A stretch of DNA of 64,000 nt from Cohnella sp. OV330 (GCF_900112065.1 NZ_FOKE01000005.1:62001-126000), one strand, 5' to 3'. Shown: positions 17,338-25,880, counted from the stretch's first letter. The notes: a model not told the origin generated them from the letters alone. Made by a program: numbers and translations.

Positions 17338-18252
17338 ATGCCGTCGGGCTTCATGCAGCCCCATACGAGACCGTTGGACGTCCGGGCATTCGCGCCGAGC
17401 GTCCACTATGCCGAATATCAGCGTACGCCGCCTACTCGGGGTTATTTGCGACGTCTGTACGACAGCGAGCTGATGTATATTTACTCCGGCAGCATCCGGG
17501 TGCATTTCGAAGACGAAGCGTCGCCGCTTGCCTTGTTCGCTGGGGATCTGCTCGTGCTGCCTCCGGCCATCGAGCACCGGATCGAGCTGACCGGTACGCC
17601 GGACACCCGGCTGCTCGGCCTCCATTTCGACCTGTATGACGAGGTGGAGATCGAGTTCGAACACCAGTTAGTCTTCCAGGACGGGGACGCGCGGGAGGAT
17701 CGGATCGGCTATTGGCCCGTAACGGGAACCGGGAGTCCCGTCTTCGCTCGCCGATACCGGTCGGCGCCGCTGGAGCTTGTATCTTGGATGGAACAAGCCG
17801 CGGAGGCCTACCACGCCAGCCGCGCCGCCGCTTCGCTTGCCTGCCGCGGCTACATGCAGCTCGTGCTGGCCGCGCTCGTCGGACTCTCGCTGGAGCCGCA
17901 GAGTCAGACCGTCACCGCCTATCAGAAGCGGCTGCTCGAGCTAAAGTCGGATCTGCAGCAAAGTCTCCATCTGCCGCATACGAATAAAACGCTGGCGCAG
18001 AGGCTTAACGTAAGCGAGGATTATTTCATCCGTCTGTTCAAGCAGCTGTTCGGCGAGTCGCCGCAAAAATACGTGCAAAGGCTGCGCCATCAAGCGGCCA
18101 AGCGCTACCTGCTCGAGACGGACGAAAAAATCGAGCGAATCGGCGCGCTGGTCGGCTACGACGATCTGCACAACTTCAGCCATGTCTTCAAGAAGTGGCA
18201 AGGGATTTCTCCCCAGCAGTACCGGAAGCTGTTTCGGGGCGGGGGGTCTTGA
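17338..18252 (+). CDS. AraC-family transcriptional regulator
   Basis: About 304 residues. The N-terminal ~110 residues form a cupin-type effector domain (the block FEDEASPLALFAGDLLVLPP is typical). The C-terminal ~100 residues hold the double helix-turn-helix: LAQRLNVSEDYFIRLFKQLF, then IGALVGYDDLHNFSHVFKKW and ISPQQYRKLF. It most likely senses a sugar and activates the divergent oxidoreductase. The start at 17338 has AAGAGGTGG just upstream; a GTG nine bases earlier is less likely. It is a one-component regulator, unlike the YesN proteins elsewhere in the window. Confidence 0.93.
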   Translation: MPSGFMQPHTRPLDVRAFAPSVHYAEYQRTPPTRGYLRRLYDSELMYIYSGSIRVHFEDEASPLALFAGDLLVLPPAIEHRIELTGTPDTRLLGLHFDLYDEVEIEFEHQLVFQDGDAREDRIGYWPVTGTGSPVFARRYRSAPLELVSWMEQAAEAYHASRAAASLACRGYMQLVLAALVGLSLEPQSQTVTAYQKRLLELKSDLQQSLHLPHTNKTLAQRLNVSEDYFIRLFKQLFGESPQKYVQRLRHQAAKRYLLETDEKIERIGALVGYDDLHNFSHVFKKWQGISPQQYRKLFRGGGS

Positions 18253-18304
18253 TCTTTGCTTCGGGGTCGGCGCGGGATGTTGCTGAAAGCCGACCATCCA
18301 TCTG

Positions 18305-18336
18305 CGAAAATCAGCCCCGATCCATACGGACCGGGG
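18305..18336 (-). terminator. Terminator of the TetR-module operon
   Basis: On the minus strand CCCCGGTCC-GTAT-GGATCGGGG forms a stem with one mismatch, followed by CTGATTTTCG. It lies in the 110-base gap between the convergent AraC and amidohydrolase genes. Confidence 0.6.
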
Positions 18337-18362
18337 CGGCTCAGAGGTTTGGATCGGCGGAA

Positions 18363-19619
18363 TCAGAGTGTATTTTTATAAACCACGGCATCTTTCATAA
18401 TGAACCGTATGTTGCTTTTATCCGCCAGGATATCCAGATCCTCGACCGGATTGCCGCTGACGATGAGCAGGTCCGCAAAGGAACCTTCCTCTAGAACGCC
18501 TATTTTGCCCTCCGGATACGGATTCTGATATGTAGATAATTGAATGAGTTCGTAAATATTTCCGGTCGCCGCCACGATGCCGCGAAAACTGCCGAACCGC
18601 GACTTGAATAATCTGAAATCGTCTAATTGTATTTCCGCAGCCCTGTGAATGTCGCCAAAGGCGTCTGTTCCGTATAAGATGGGAAGGTTGTATTTGTCGA
18701 TCCATTCGGTTGCGCGTCTTTCGCCGTCGCGAAAATCTTCAATAAGCTTGACCGTCGATTTCGGTAATCCTGTCGTAGGATATTCTCTGCCCAACTGTGG
18801 GCCGGGCGTGATCCAAATGCCTTGGTCGGCAACGATCCTGGCTGTTTCTTCGTCGAGCAGCGTGGCGTGCTCGAAGCACTTTACGCCCGCTCGGGCCGCT
18901 CGTTGCATGGATGACGGCGTATACAAATGCGCCATGACATAGGTGCCGTAGTCAGCCGCAGCGTCCACGGCGGCTTTCATTTCCTCGAAGCTGAACTGTA
19001 CGGTCCAAATCGGATCGTAAGCGGAGCTAAACCCGCCTCCGGCCATCAGCTTGATCTGGGACGCTCCCAAAAAGAGCTGCTCTCTGACGGCGCGAATCAC
19101 CTCGTCGACGCCGTCTGCAAGGACCGACAGCTTGCTGTTTAAATCGGCAGAAGCATAAATGCTGTCCGCGATCCGTACCTCCGCATGATTGGCCCGGATA
19201 TCGCCGTGCCCGCTGGTCTGCGAGATCATCGCATTGGAGGGCAGGATCCTGGGTCCGTCCAGAAAGCCATTGTCGATGTTTTTCTTCAAGCCAAAGGTGA
19301 TGCCGCCCGCATCGCGCACGGTCGTAAACCCGCGCAGGAGCATTTCCTTGGCGAAACGGACGGATCGGACAGCCTTCTCGTCGATCCGCCAGCCGTCGGA
19401 CAAGGAATTGCCGGTTATGGATAAATGAACATGCGCGTCCGTAAGTCCCGGTATGACGGTATGGCGCGCCGCATCGTACACTGCCTCAAAGTTTTCTTCC
19501 GTAACAGAGCCGTGAATGATCTCTTTCACAAGATTTCGCTCAATCACGATATTGACGTTTTCTTGCAAAGCGGCATTTTTACCGTCGAAAACGTTGGCGT
19601 TTTTAATCAAAGTATTCAT
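18363..19619 (-). CDS. Metal-dependent amidohydrolase (imidazolonepropionase/prolidase-like)
   Basis: 418 residues. Amidohydrolase-superfamily TIM barrel with N-terminal small beta domain (MNTLIKNANVFDG) and C-terminal return of that domain. Metal-ligand candidates: H63 and H65 in DAHVHLS, the Lys of QIKLMAGGG, His in YVMAHLY and CFEHATL, and the Asp of ILYGTDAFGD. This pattern is that of the Xaa-Pro dipeptidase-like branch that hydrolyses small peptides or N-acyl amino acids; the true substrate is unknown. The ATG at 19619 overlaps the LanC-like stop (ATGA) and has GAGGTG upstream. Last gene of a six-gene operon with an amino acid type ABC importer, which fits intracellular hydrolysis of an imported amide or peptide. 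Confidence 0.9.
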   Translation of the reverse strand: MNTLIKNANVFDGKNAALQENVNIVIERNLVKEIIHGSVTEENFEAVYDAARHTVIPGLTDAHVHLSITGNSLSDGWRIDEKAVRSVRFAKEMLLRGFTTVRDAGGITFGLKKNIDNGFLDGPRILPSNAMISQTSGHGDIRANHAEVRIADSIYASADLNSKLSVLADGVDEVIRAVREQLFLGASQIKLMAGGGFSSAYDPIWTVQFSFEEMKAAVDAAADYGTYVMAHLYTPSSMQRAARAGVKCFEHATLLDEETARIVADQGIWITPGPQLGREYPTTGLPKSTVKLIEDFRDGERRATEWIDKYNLPILYGTDAFGDIHRAAEIQLDDFRLFKSRFGSFRGIVAATGNIYELIQLSTYQNPYPEGKIGVLEEGSFADLLIVSGNPVEDLDILADKSNIRFIMKDAVVYKNTL

Positions 19620-20986
19620 GCCTGCACCTCGTTTGGGTTGAGCTCGCAATGTGCCGGATAGGGATCGTCAATCAGGCGATTCCATTCAAACGCTCCTTTC
19701 AGCATTTGGAAAAGTTGAAGCAGCGCGCTTGCGATTCCCGCAGCGCCGTGCATATACCCTTTATTCAAGGTGATGTTGTCCGGCTCAAGTCTTGTCTCCG
19801 CAAGCGGCCAAGCGATCGCGCCGTTACCCGTTTCCCGCGCTTCGCCAAGAATGACTTGGGCACAGCGCTTCGCCACCTCCAGATTCTTTCGATTCCCGAA
19901 GGCCGCGTATAGTGCCGCGTGAAATTGAAGGATGGACGCCGTGCCGCAGCAAATGCATGTATTATTCCAGTAGCCCGAGGATTGTAACTCCGGCGCATCG
20001 AGACTGAGAATGCCCTTGCTCATCTCCTCGATCTCGCGCTTGTAACGATCGTCTCCAGTCATACGGTAGAGCTGATAAAAGATCTTTGACGTCCCGCCGG
20101 CTCCATGACACGAGCCTAAATATAGCGTACGTTCCTCCGGGTCATCCGTCAGAGGAACAAGTCTTCCTTCCGACAGAGGAACGGCGATGGCGCACAGATG
20201 GTCCGCTGCCGCTGCAGCAGAAGACAGGAAATCCTCGTCATTCGTATGCTCGTAAAATACGGACATCGCATAGCCGATTCCGGACGTACCGATGACAAAA
20301 TTGGGGAAGTTGTGCGGATATCCGGGCGGCTTTACATCCCATGCTTTGCCGCCTCGAGGGTGCGGCCGCTGGCTTCTCAAAATCGTTTTCGCGGACGCCA
20401 CGGCCAAAGCATGCAGCTTCTCGTCGTTTCGTACAATTGCGATTCTCAGTAACAAAAGAGCAATGCCGGCGTCTCCAATGGCATAGTAGGGCAACCCAGT
20501 CCAGCTTACGTCGCCGTTGCCGCGTTCGGCCGATTCGGACAAGTATTCCGCAATCTCCCGCAAAGCGATTAAGCTCCCGGTGTCCCGCGTTTCTTCGTAA
20601 TGCGCAAGAAGCGCAACGCCTATACTTCCAACGCCTGAATTGACGTTCAGCTCATAACCTTTTGCATTCGGGTTTTGGATGCGCAATTGCTTGCGCCAGT
20701 GTCGGCAGAGATATCGGAAGCCTTCTTGAGCGATTCGCAAATATTCGCCGTTCCCGGTCGTCTTAAACAGCTCGAGGTAGAAGTAGGAAATGCCTGCTGC
20801 CCCGTTCTCGAATCCGAGGTCGATATTCGCGTCCGGCGTACCCGTCCAATAATATCCGTCCGGATCGGACACGCTGAATTGCTCGATATAGCGGTGGGCC
20901 TGATGCGCTGCTTCAATGAGATCGGCCTCTTCCAACTTGGGGACAAAAGCAAACGGCTTTCCGATCGCAGGGGTATGATCGCTCAT
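19616..20986 (-). CDS. Free-standing LanC-like protein with CCG zinc motif
   Basis: 456 residues, an alpha/alpha toroid. Seven Gly-rich loops repeat along it: GFENGAAGISY, NSGVGSIGVAL, IGDAGIALL, IGTSGIGYA, GSCHGAGG, CICCGTAS and YMHGAAGIAS, the hallmark of LanC/LanCL cyclases. Cys293, Cys346 and Cys347 fit the zinc ligands. In classical LanC the last pair is Cys-His (CHG); here it is Cys-Cys (CCG), as in LanM enzymes of the ProcM group. No lanthipeptide precursor, dehydratase or peptide exporter is nearby. The gene instead sits between an amino acid importer ATPase and an amidohydrolase, so adding a thiol to an imported dehydro or electrophilic compound is as plausible as peptide cyclisation. 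Start supported by GAGGAG. Confidence 0.87.
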   Translation of the reverse strand: MSDHTPAIGKPFAFVPKLEEADLIEAAHQAHRYIEQFSVSDPDGYYWTGTPDANIDLGFENGAAGISYFYLELFKTTGNGEYLRIAQEGFRYLCRHWRKQLRIQNPNAKGYELNVNSGVGSIGVALLAHYEETRDTGSLIALREIAEYLSESAERGNGDVSWTGLPYYAIGDAGIALLLLRIAIVRNDEKLHALAVASAKTILRSQRPHPRGGKAWDVKPPGYPHNFPNFVIGTSGIGYAMSVFYEHTNDEDFLSSAAAAADHLCAIAVPLSEGRLVPLTDDPEERTLYLGSCHGAGGTSKIFYQLYRMTGDDRYKREIEEMSKGILSLDAPELQSSGYWNNTCICCGTASILQFHAALYAAFGNRKNLEVAKRCAQVILGEARETGNGAIAWPLAETRLEPDNITLNKGYMHGAAGIASALLQLFQMLKGAFEWNRLIDDPYPAHCELNPNEVQA

Positions 20987-20997
20987 TTGACGGCTCC

Positions 20998-21750
20998 TCA
21001 GATGTTAAATTCAACCGGCTTCAGTATTCGTTTTAAAAATTGCCGGGTTCGTTCTTCCTTCGGCCGGACCAATACTTCGTCAGGCTTGCCTTCCTCTACG
21101 ATGACGCCGCCATCCATAAAAATCACTTTGCTCGCCACATCGCGAGCGAACGAAATCTCGTGCGTCACGATCATCATCGTAATGCCTTCTTCAGCGATTT
21201 TTTTGATGAGCGACAATGTCTCCCCGATCAATTCCGGATCCAGCGCGGATGTCGGCTCGTCAAATAGGATCACTTCCGGGTTCAGCGCCACCGCTCTGGC
21301 GATGCCGACCCGCTGCTGCTGCCCTCCTGAAAGCTGGAACGGATAATAGTCGTGCCGATCCGCCAGTCCCACCTTTGCCAACGCGTTTTTAGCGATTTCG
21401 ACGGCTTCCGTTTTAGGCATTTTTCTCCCGACGATCAAACCCTCGGCAACGTTCTCCAAAGCCGTCTTATTGTTGAACAGATTATGATTCTGGAAAACGA
21501 ACGCCATCTTTTTCCTTAACGCAGCGATATCCAGCTTTTTCGCCTTGTTCAACTCGACGGTCTTTTCGCCGATGGTGAGCGTGCCCTGATCGGCATTTTC
21601 AAGGAAGCTGATGCTTCTCAGCAGCGTCGTTTTGCCGGAGCCGCTTGCGCCCAGGATTACGACCACCTCGCCATCGTCGACATGAACGTCCACGCCGTTC
21701 AGGATTTTGTTTTTCCCGAAAGCTTTATGGATGTTTTTAATTTCAATCAT
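20998..21750 (-). CDS. Polar amino acid ABC importer ATPase (GlnQ-like)
   Basis: 250 residues. Walker A GASGSGKTTLL, signature LSGGQQQRVGIARA, Walker B VILFDEP with SALDPE, and the switch His in VTHEISFA are all present. It matches GlnQ/TcyC-type ATPases of the polar amino acid uptake family. It overlaps the preceding permease gene by 8 bases and has GGGGGG upstream of the ATG. Unlike the sugar importers in this window, this system carries its own ATPase. Confidence 0.95.
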   Translation of the reverse strand: MIEIKNIHKAFGKNKILNGVDVHVDDGEVVVILGASGSGKTTLLRSISFLENADQGTLTIGEKTVELNKAKKLDIAALRKKMAFVFQNHNLFNNKTALENVAEGLIVGRKMPKTEAVEIAKNALAKVGLADRHDYYPFQLSGGQQQRVGIARAVALNPEVILFDEPTSALDPELIGETLSLIKKIAEEGITMMIVTHEISFARDVASKVIFMDGGVIVEEGKPDEVLVRPKEERTRQFLKRILKPVEFNI

Positions 21751-22453
21751 GCAGCGCCCCCCTGTATCTTCCGATGCGCTTTTCCAATGCTTTTCCGAGA
21801 AACTCTATACAGAGACTGAGTCCCCAGTAAACGAGGGCGGCGGCCAAGTAAGCTTCGAAATAGCTGAAATAAAGGTTGGCGTATTTCAAGGCGCCATTCA
21901 TCACATCAACGACCCCGATCAGGATGACAAGGGACGTCGCCTTCATGAGCGCAATGACGATACCGGTCAACGACGGCACGAAAACAAGCATCATCTGCGG
22001 CAAAACGATGCGCCGAAAAGTCTGCCAAAAAGTTAATCCGACCGAATATCCGGCCTCATACTGTCCCCTGTCTACCGAAAGGAGAGAACCTCGTATATAC
22101 TCGCTCATCTGAGCGATCGCAGGGAATGACAGGGCGAAAATACCGACATAAATGCGGCTGACATCCCTGATGGTAACGGTCAAATGCAAAAGGCTTGCAA
22201 TGCCGTTAAAATGCGTGACAAACAAAAGGCTGGATACGACTAATATCAAGTTGATCGGAATCGCCTTGAACGCAATGACGAATCCGTCTGCCAGTGGCGA
22301 TAGGACCGGAATGCGATAGGTACGAACGGCCGCGACCATGACGCCGAAAAACAATCCGATAACGACAACCGCCGACGTGATAAGAAGCGTAATGGGGATA
22401 TAGGATACGGCGCTCTTGAAGGCTTCCCAAATCAGTACCGGTTGTATGTTCAT
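21743..22453 (-). CDS. Polar amino acid type ABC permease, second subunit
   Basis: 236 residues with about five membrane helices and the coupling motif GYSVGLTFWQTFRRIVLPQM of HisM/GlnP-family permeases. It overlaps the previous permease gene by 4 bases. It pairs with the gene at 22450-23163 to form the membrane part of the importer. Confidence 0.93.
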   Translation of the reverse strand: MNIQPVLIWEAFKSAVSYIPITLLITSAVVVIGLFFGVMVAAVRTYRIPVLSPLADGFVIAFKAIPINLILVVSSLLFVTHFNGIASLLHLTVTIRDVSRIYVGIFALSFPAIAQMSEYIRGSLLSVDRGQYEAGYSVGLTFWQTFRRIVLPQMMLVFVPSLTGIVIALMKATSLVILIGVVDVMNGALKYANLYFSYFEAYLAAALVYWGLSLCIEFLGKALEKRIGRYRGALHD

Positions 22454-23163
22454 ATCGACCCGTCCACCGATTTCCTTCCATAGCTCGACTTCTTAATGAG
22501 AACCGCGGAGAGCCTTTCCAGAATAAAACTGGCTGAAATAAAAATGAGGGCGGCGTCCGCATAGCCTTCCAGCGAATGCTGCGAGCTGTAGCTGACCGTC
22601 GTAATCATGCCCATCATATCGGTGACGCCAAGCAAATAGGCGAGCCCGGTTGCGGGGAGCATGCCCACGACCATGGCGCTTAGTCCCGGCAGCAGCACGC
22701 GGAATGCTTGCGGCATCACGATCCTTCGAAAGGTTTGAAATCTCGTAAGGCCCACCATATGCCCCGCTTCGGTCTGGCCACGCGGAACGGATAGAATGGC
22801 GGCTCGAATGTGTTCGGCAAGGAATCCCGCTTCATTAAGCCCGTAAGCCAAAAACACGAAGATCAGTTTATTCCAGCCTGAAGCGATGTTGTAACCGAAA
22901 AGGGCGTTAAATAGCAGCGGCAGTCCGTAATAAACGAGAAATAAATGAATCAAAATCGGGGTGCCTCTAACAAAGGAGATATACACGACGGCCAACTGAT
23001 GCAGCACCGGAATCTTTCGAATGCGGATGATCGCCAATACCGTTCCGAGTGCCAGCGCCAATGCTGTCGAAACGGCGACCACATACAGCGAAATCGGGAA
23101 CTTGGATAGTATTTTAGGGAAATACGCGACTAAGCGTTCAAAGGAAAAGAAATCGCCGTCCAT
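22450..23163 (-). CDS. Polar amino acid type ABC permease, first subunit
   Basis: 237 residues, hydrophobic, with the family block SFVRGTPILIHLFLVYYGLP and the coupling loop GHMVGLTRFQTFRRIVMPQA. HisM/GlnP-family. It follows the binding-protein gene with a 12-base gap containing a short GGAAG site, so it is in the same operon. Confidence 0.93.
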   Translation of the reverse strand: MDGDFFSFERLVAYFPKILSKFPISLYVVAVSTALALALGTVLAIIRIRKIPVLHQLAVVYISFVRGTPILIHLFLVYYGLPLLFNALFGYNIASGWNKLIFVFLAYGLNEAGFLAEHIRAAILSVPRGQTEAGHMVGLTRFQTFRRIVMPQAFRVLLPGLSAMVVGMLPATGLAYLLGVTDMMGMITTVSYSSQHSLEGYADAALIFISASFILERLSAVLIKKSSYGRKSVDGSI

Positions 23164-23175
23164 CTGCGCTTCCGG

Positions 23176-24030
23176 TTAATCCGGTTTGACGGTAACGTCA
23201 ATACCCAATATTTCTTTGGAGAGATTACTGAGCGTTCCATCTTTGAGCAACTTGTTTATAGTCTCATCGATTTCTTTCTGCAGCGGCTCGCTGCCATAGT
23301 TAAATAAGAGGTACGTGCCGTTCTTCTTGCTGGCGTCGTAGAACAAATTACTTCCCGCAATATCGAACGCATCCGCCCCATATGCTTCCAGCAGCGCTTT
23401 ATCGTTCAACGGCTCGCCGAAGAGCGCATCGATCGCGCCGCTTTTCAAATTGGCCAGTTGCTGCTCGACCGTTCCGGTGTCCCAGACCGCCTCGATCTTA
23501 CGGTCCGGATGCTGCTCGTTATATTTTTCAACGTCGCTGGCAACGGCAGCGCCAGGCGCCAATGCTATTTTTAAGCCCCCAAGGTCCTCCTCGCTTTTGA
23601 CGACGATCCCCGAACCTTTCTTGACTTTTAACGTATAGCCGGAATTCTCGTAGTTGCTTGCCTCGCCGTAAAGGTACTTAGCCGCACGCTCTTCCGTCCA
23701 GCTGGCGTGAACGGCAAGGATATCGAAGGACTTCGTATCCAGACCGACAAAAGCGGCCTGAAAATCGGTGATGGGCTCGTATTTGAAAACGTATTGCGGC
23801 AGAAGGTCATCGATTTTGACAAGCGTTTCATAATCGTAGCCCGTCCACTTTCCGCTTTCATCCAGGACGCTGATTTTAGGTATACCATTGACAAGACCTA
23901 CCGTAATCGTCTCCGGCTTGGATGCTTCCTTGTCCTGTCCCGCAGCATTGGATGTATTTTTGTTATTTCCGCAAGCGGTGACGGTTAGGAAAATTGCAAT
24001 CGTAAGCGCAAGACTCATCAATCTCATCAT
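23176..24030 (-). CDS. Amino acid type solute-binding lipoprotein (SBP family 3)
   Basis: 284 residues. Signal peptide ending in the lipobox LTVTAC, then a small-solute binding protein: KISVLDESGKWTGYDYETLV and FDILAVHASWTEERAAKYLY are typical family 3 (glutamine/cystine-type) blocks. The ATG at 24030 (second of an ATG-ATG pair region) is chosen because GGAGGAG lies 8 bases upstream; the longer frame to 24072 has no such site. First gene of the operon and directly downstream of a TTGACA-17-TATTAT promoter with a TetR operator. Ligand unknown: an amino acid, small peptide or derivative. Confidence 0.93.
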   Translation of the reverse strand: MMRLMSLALTIAIFLTVTACGNNKNTSNAAGQDKEASKPETITVGLVNGIPKISVLDESGKWTGYDYETLVKIDDLLPQYVFKYEPITDFQAAFVGLDTKSFDILAVHASWTEERAAKYLYGEASNYENSGYTLKVKKGSGIVVKSEEDLGGLKIALAPGAAVASDVEKYNEQHPDRKIEAVWDTGTVEQQLANLKSGAIDALFGEPLNDKALLEAYGADAFDIAGSNLFYDASKKNGTYLLFNYGSEPLQKEIDETINKLLKDGTLSNLSKEILGIDVTVKPD

Positions 24031-24146
24031 TTTTAAAACTCCTCCACGTATCGTTTTAGTCTTAGTGTTCAACCTTTCTTACTTGGTTTTAACGATGTAC
24101 GACTTCCTTGCTCATGAGCTCATAGCGAATTGCAATTCTAGGAATC

Positions 24147-24175
24147 ATAATATTACCAGGGAAATGCATTGTCAA
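24147..24175 (-). promoter_or_regulatory. Promoter of the importer/LanC-like operon with TetR operator O1
   Basis: Minus-strand TTGACA (24170-24175), 17 bp, TATTAT (24147-24152). The spacer holds ATTACCAGGGAAAT (24152-24165), an imperfect palindrome matching O2 and O3. A repressor bound here would block RNA polymerase. Confidence 0.82.
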
Positions 24176-24193
24176 TACCTCGTTAACTATAAA

Positions 24194-24209
24194 CATTACT
24201 TCGGTAATG
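24194..24209. promoter_or_regulatory. TetR operator O2 upstream of tetR-type gene
   Basis: CATTAC-TTCG-GTAATG is a perfect inverted repeat between the divergent importer operon and the TetR gene. It is likely an autoregulatory site. A TATAAT at 24236-24241 may be the -10 of the TetR gene, with only a weak -35. Confidence 0.75.
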
Positions 24210-24265
24210 AAATTCTATTTAGAGGTTAAATGTTTTATAATAATCGCAAAGGAGTTGGCGCTTGG

Positions 24266-24841
24266 ATGAGTACGAGAGGTGCAACCAAAGAGGCTATTTT
24301 GTCTAAAAGTATCGAGCTATTCAATAAATATGGCTTCGAACAGGTTACGATCAACCAGATTTGCAAAGAGATCAATGTAACGAAGACAGCGTTTTACTAC
24401 CACTTCAAATCTAAAGACGAATTGATCTCCGATTTTTTCTCGTTTGAAAACATGGTCTCGAACGACGATTTGCTGGACATTCTCTCCGTCACGGATTTTG
24501 CCGATCAGGCCATGAAGGCCATGGAGATTTTCGTAAAGCACATCGTTCGTCTCGGCGTTGAAATGACCAAAGAAAATTATAGGATCCACCTTCGCACCCA
24601 AGTGCCTCCGCTCGATAAAAGCCAATCCGCTTTGCTCGGCAGCGTGATTCCAACGCTGATCCAACGGGCGAAAGACGCAGGTCAAGTCAAAAATCCGGCG
24701 AATGCCGAAGATTTGCTCGAATCGATGTGCAACATCGCTAGCGGGGTCATTCTAAACTGGGCAATCATGGGCGGCAGCTTCGATGTGCTGGCGGAGACCA
24801 GGAAGCGATTCGAAATCTTACTGGTCGTCAATGAGAAATAA
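24266..24841 (+). CDS. TetR/AcrR-family transcriptional regulator
   Basis: 191 residues. The N-terminal helix-turn-helix is clear: AILSKSIELFNKYGFEQVTI, then ICKEINVTKTAFYYHFKSKD. The C-terminal ligand-binding domain is divergent. The start at 24266 (MSTRGATKE) is chosen because AAAGGAG lies 11-17 bases upstream and a possible TATAAT overlaps the longer frame; an ATG at 24230 with GAGGTTAA before it is the alternative. It is divergent from the importer operon and next to the NmrA-type gene. Three palindromes around it (O1-O3) make it the probable repressor of itself and both neighbours. The inducer is unknown, perhaps the imported compound. Confidence 0.93.
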   Translation: MSTRGATKEAILSKSIELFNKYGFEQVTINQICKEINVTKTAFYYHFKSKDELISDFFSFENMVSNDDLLDILSVTDFADQAMKAMEIFVKHIVRLGVEMTKENYRIHLRTQVPPLDKSQSALLGSVIPTLIQRAKDAGQVKNPANAEDLLESMCNIASGVILNWAIMGGSFDVLAETRKRFEILLVVNEK

Positions 24842-24864
24842 ACGAATTTAAGTTTACCCATGTA

Positions 24865-24893
24865 TTGACTAAACTTTACCACGGTAATATAAT
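24865..24893 (+). promoter_or_regulatory. Promoter of the NmrA-type gene with TetR operator O3
   Basis: TTGACT (24865-24870), 17 bp, TATAAT (24888-24893). The operator TTTACCACGGTAAT (24875-24888) fills the spacer and touches the -10. Same palindrome as O1 and O2. Confidence 0.85.
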
Positions 24894-24928
24894 CCGATTA
24901 TTCCTTCATCAGATTGGAGTGATCGGAT

Positions 24929-25843
24929 TTGGCGTCCAACCATTCAAGATTCATACTGGTCATAGGCGGCACGGGTACGCAAGGCGGCCATGTCGCCCGC
25001 GAATTGTTAAAGCAGGGTCATCGCGTACGAATCTTAACCAGGAACCTGGCGTCGGCGGCTTCGCAAGCAATGGCAGCCAAGGGAGCGGAAATGATCCAGG
25101 GCGACCTGGCCGACCCGGCCTCGCTTGAGCCTGCCATGCAAAACGTGTCGGCCATTTTTTCCGTGCAGTACGCCGACCCGTACGATCAGACGATCGAGCC
25201 GCGAAATGCCGCCAACATGGTCCAGGCCGCCCAAAGAGCCGGCATCGAACAAGTCGTGCATACCTCGGTTGCCGGCAGCGATCTTTTTCCCCGGTGGGAC
25301 AAACACAAGTATTTGGTGCAGACTTGGGAGAATAAATACAATATTGAAGAGCTCATCCGAAACGGCGGTTTCAAGTATTGGACCATCCTGCACCCGGTCT
25401 GGTTCATGGAGAATTTCGTGGCGCCCCATTCGGCCATCATGGCACCGGAATTAAAAGACGGCGTTTTGTTCGGCACGCTGCAGGAGGACACGCCCTTAAA
25501 GCTGAATTCGGGGGAAGATACGACCCAATTCGCCCGCGCCGCATTTGAAAATCCGCAGAAGTTTCATGGTAAAGATATTAATGTCGCAAGCGACGAACTG
25601 ACGATGACGGAGATCGCGCAGACATTAAGCCGCGTTCTCGATAAAAAAGTAGCTTATGAACGGGCAAGCAGCGAAGAGACCCGAAAACGCGGCATGCTGG
25701 AAGGAACGGTTTACTTTATGGAATGGCTTGAGGCAGTGCCTGGCTACGGATTCGATATTCAGGAAACCAGGCAGTACGGCGTTGCGCTAAAGTCTTTTGC
25801 GGAGTGGGTCGAGAAGAACAAGCATCGGTTTGAAATCAATTGA
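24929..25843 (+). CDS. NmrA/SDR-type NAD(P)-binding oxidoreductase
   Basis: 304 residues. Rossmann N-terminus FILVIGGTGTQGGHVARELL with the NmrA-family GGTGTQGG nucleotide motif, followed by GAEMIQGDLADPASLEPAMQ, a family block. Such proteins bind NAD(P) and act as reductases or redox sensors (HSCARG/NmrA). The start is TTG at 24929 with TTGGAG nine bases upstream. It has its own promoter overlapped by operator O3, so it belongs to the TetR-controlled set. It may reduce a product or a toxic form of the imported compound; this is inferred. Confidence 0.9.
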   Translation: MASNHSRFILVIGGTGTQGGHVARELLKQGHRVRILTRNLASAASQAMAAKGAEMIQGDLADPASLEPAMQNVSAIFSVQYADPYDQTIEPRNAANMVQAAQRAGIEQVVHTSVAGSDLFPRWDKHKYLVQTWENKYNIEELIRNGGFKYWTILHPVWFMENFVAPHSAIMAPELKDGVLFGTLQEDTPLKLNSGEDTTQFARAAFENPQKFHGKDINVASDELTMTEIAQTLSRVLDKKVAYERASSEETRKRGMLEGTVYFMEWLEAVPGYGFDIQETRQYGVALKSFAEWVEKNKHRFEIN

Positions 25844-25880
25844 TTTTTATTCGGATCACTAAAGGTCGCAAAACGCTTAA

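Noticed and set aside
18363..25843. Lanthipeptide biosynthesis cluster, suggested by the LanC-like gene
   Set aside because: No precursor peptide, LanB/LanM dehydratase, protease or exporter was found nearby; only an importer is present.
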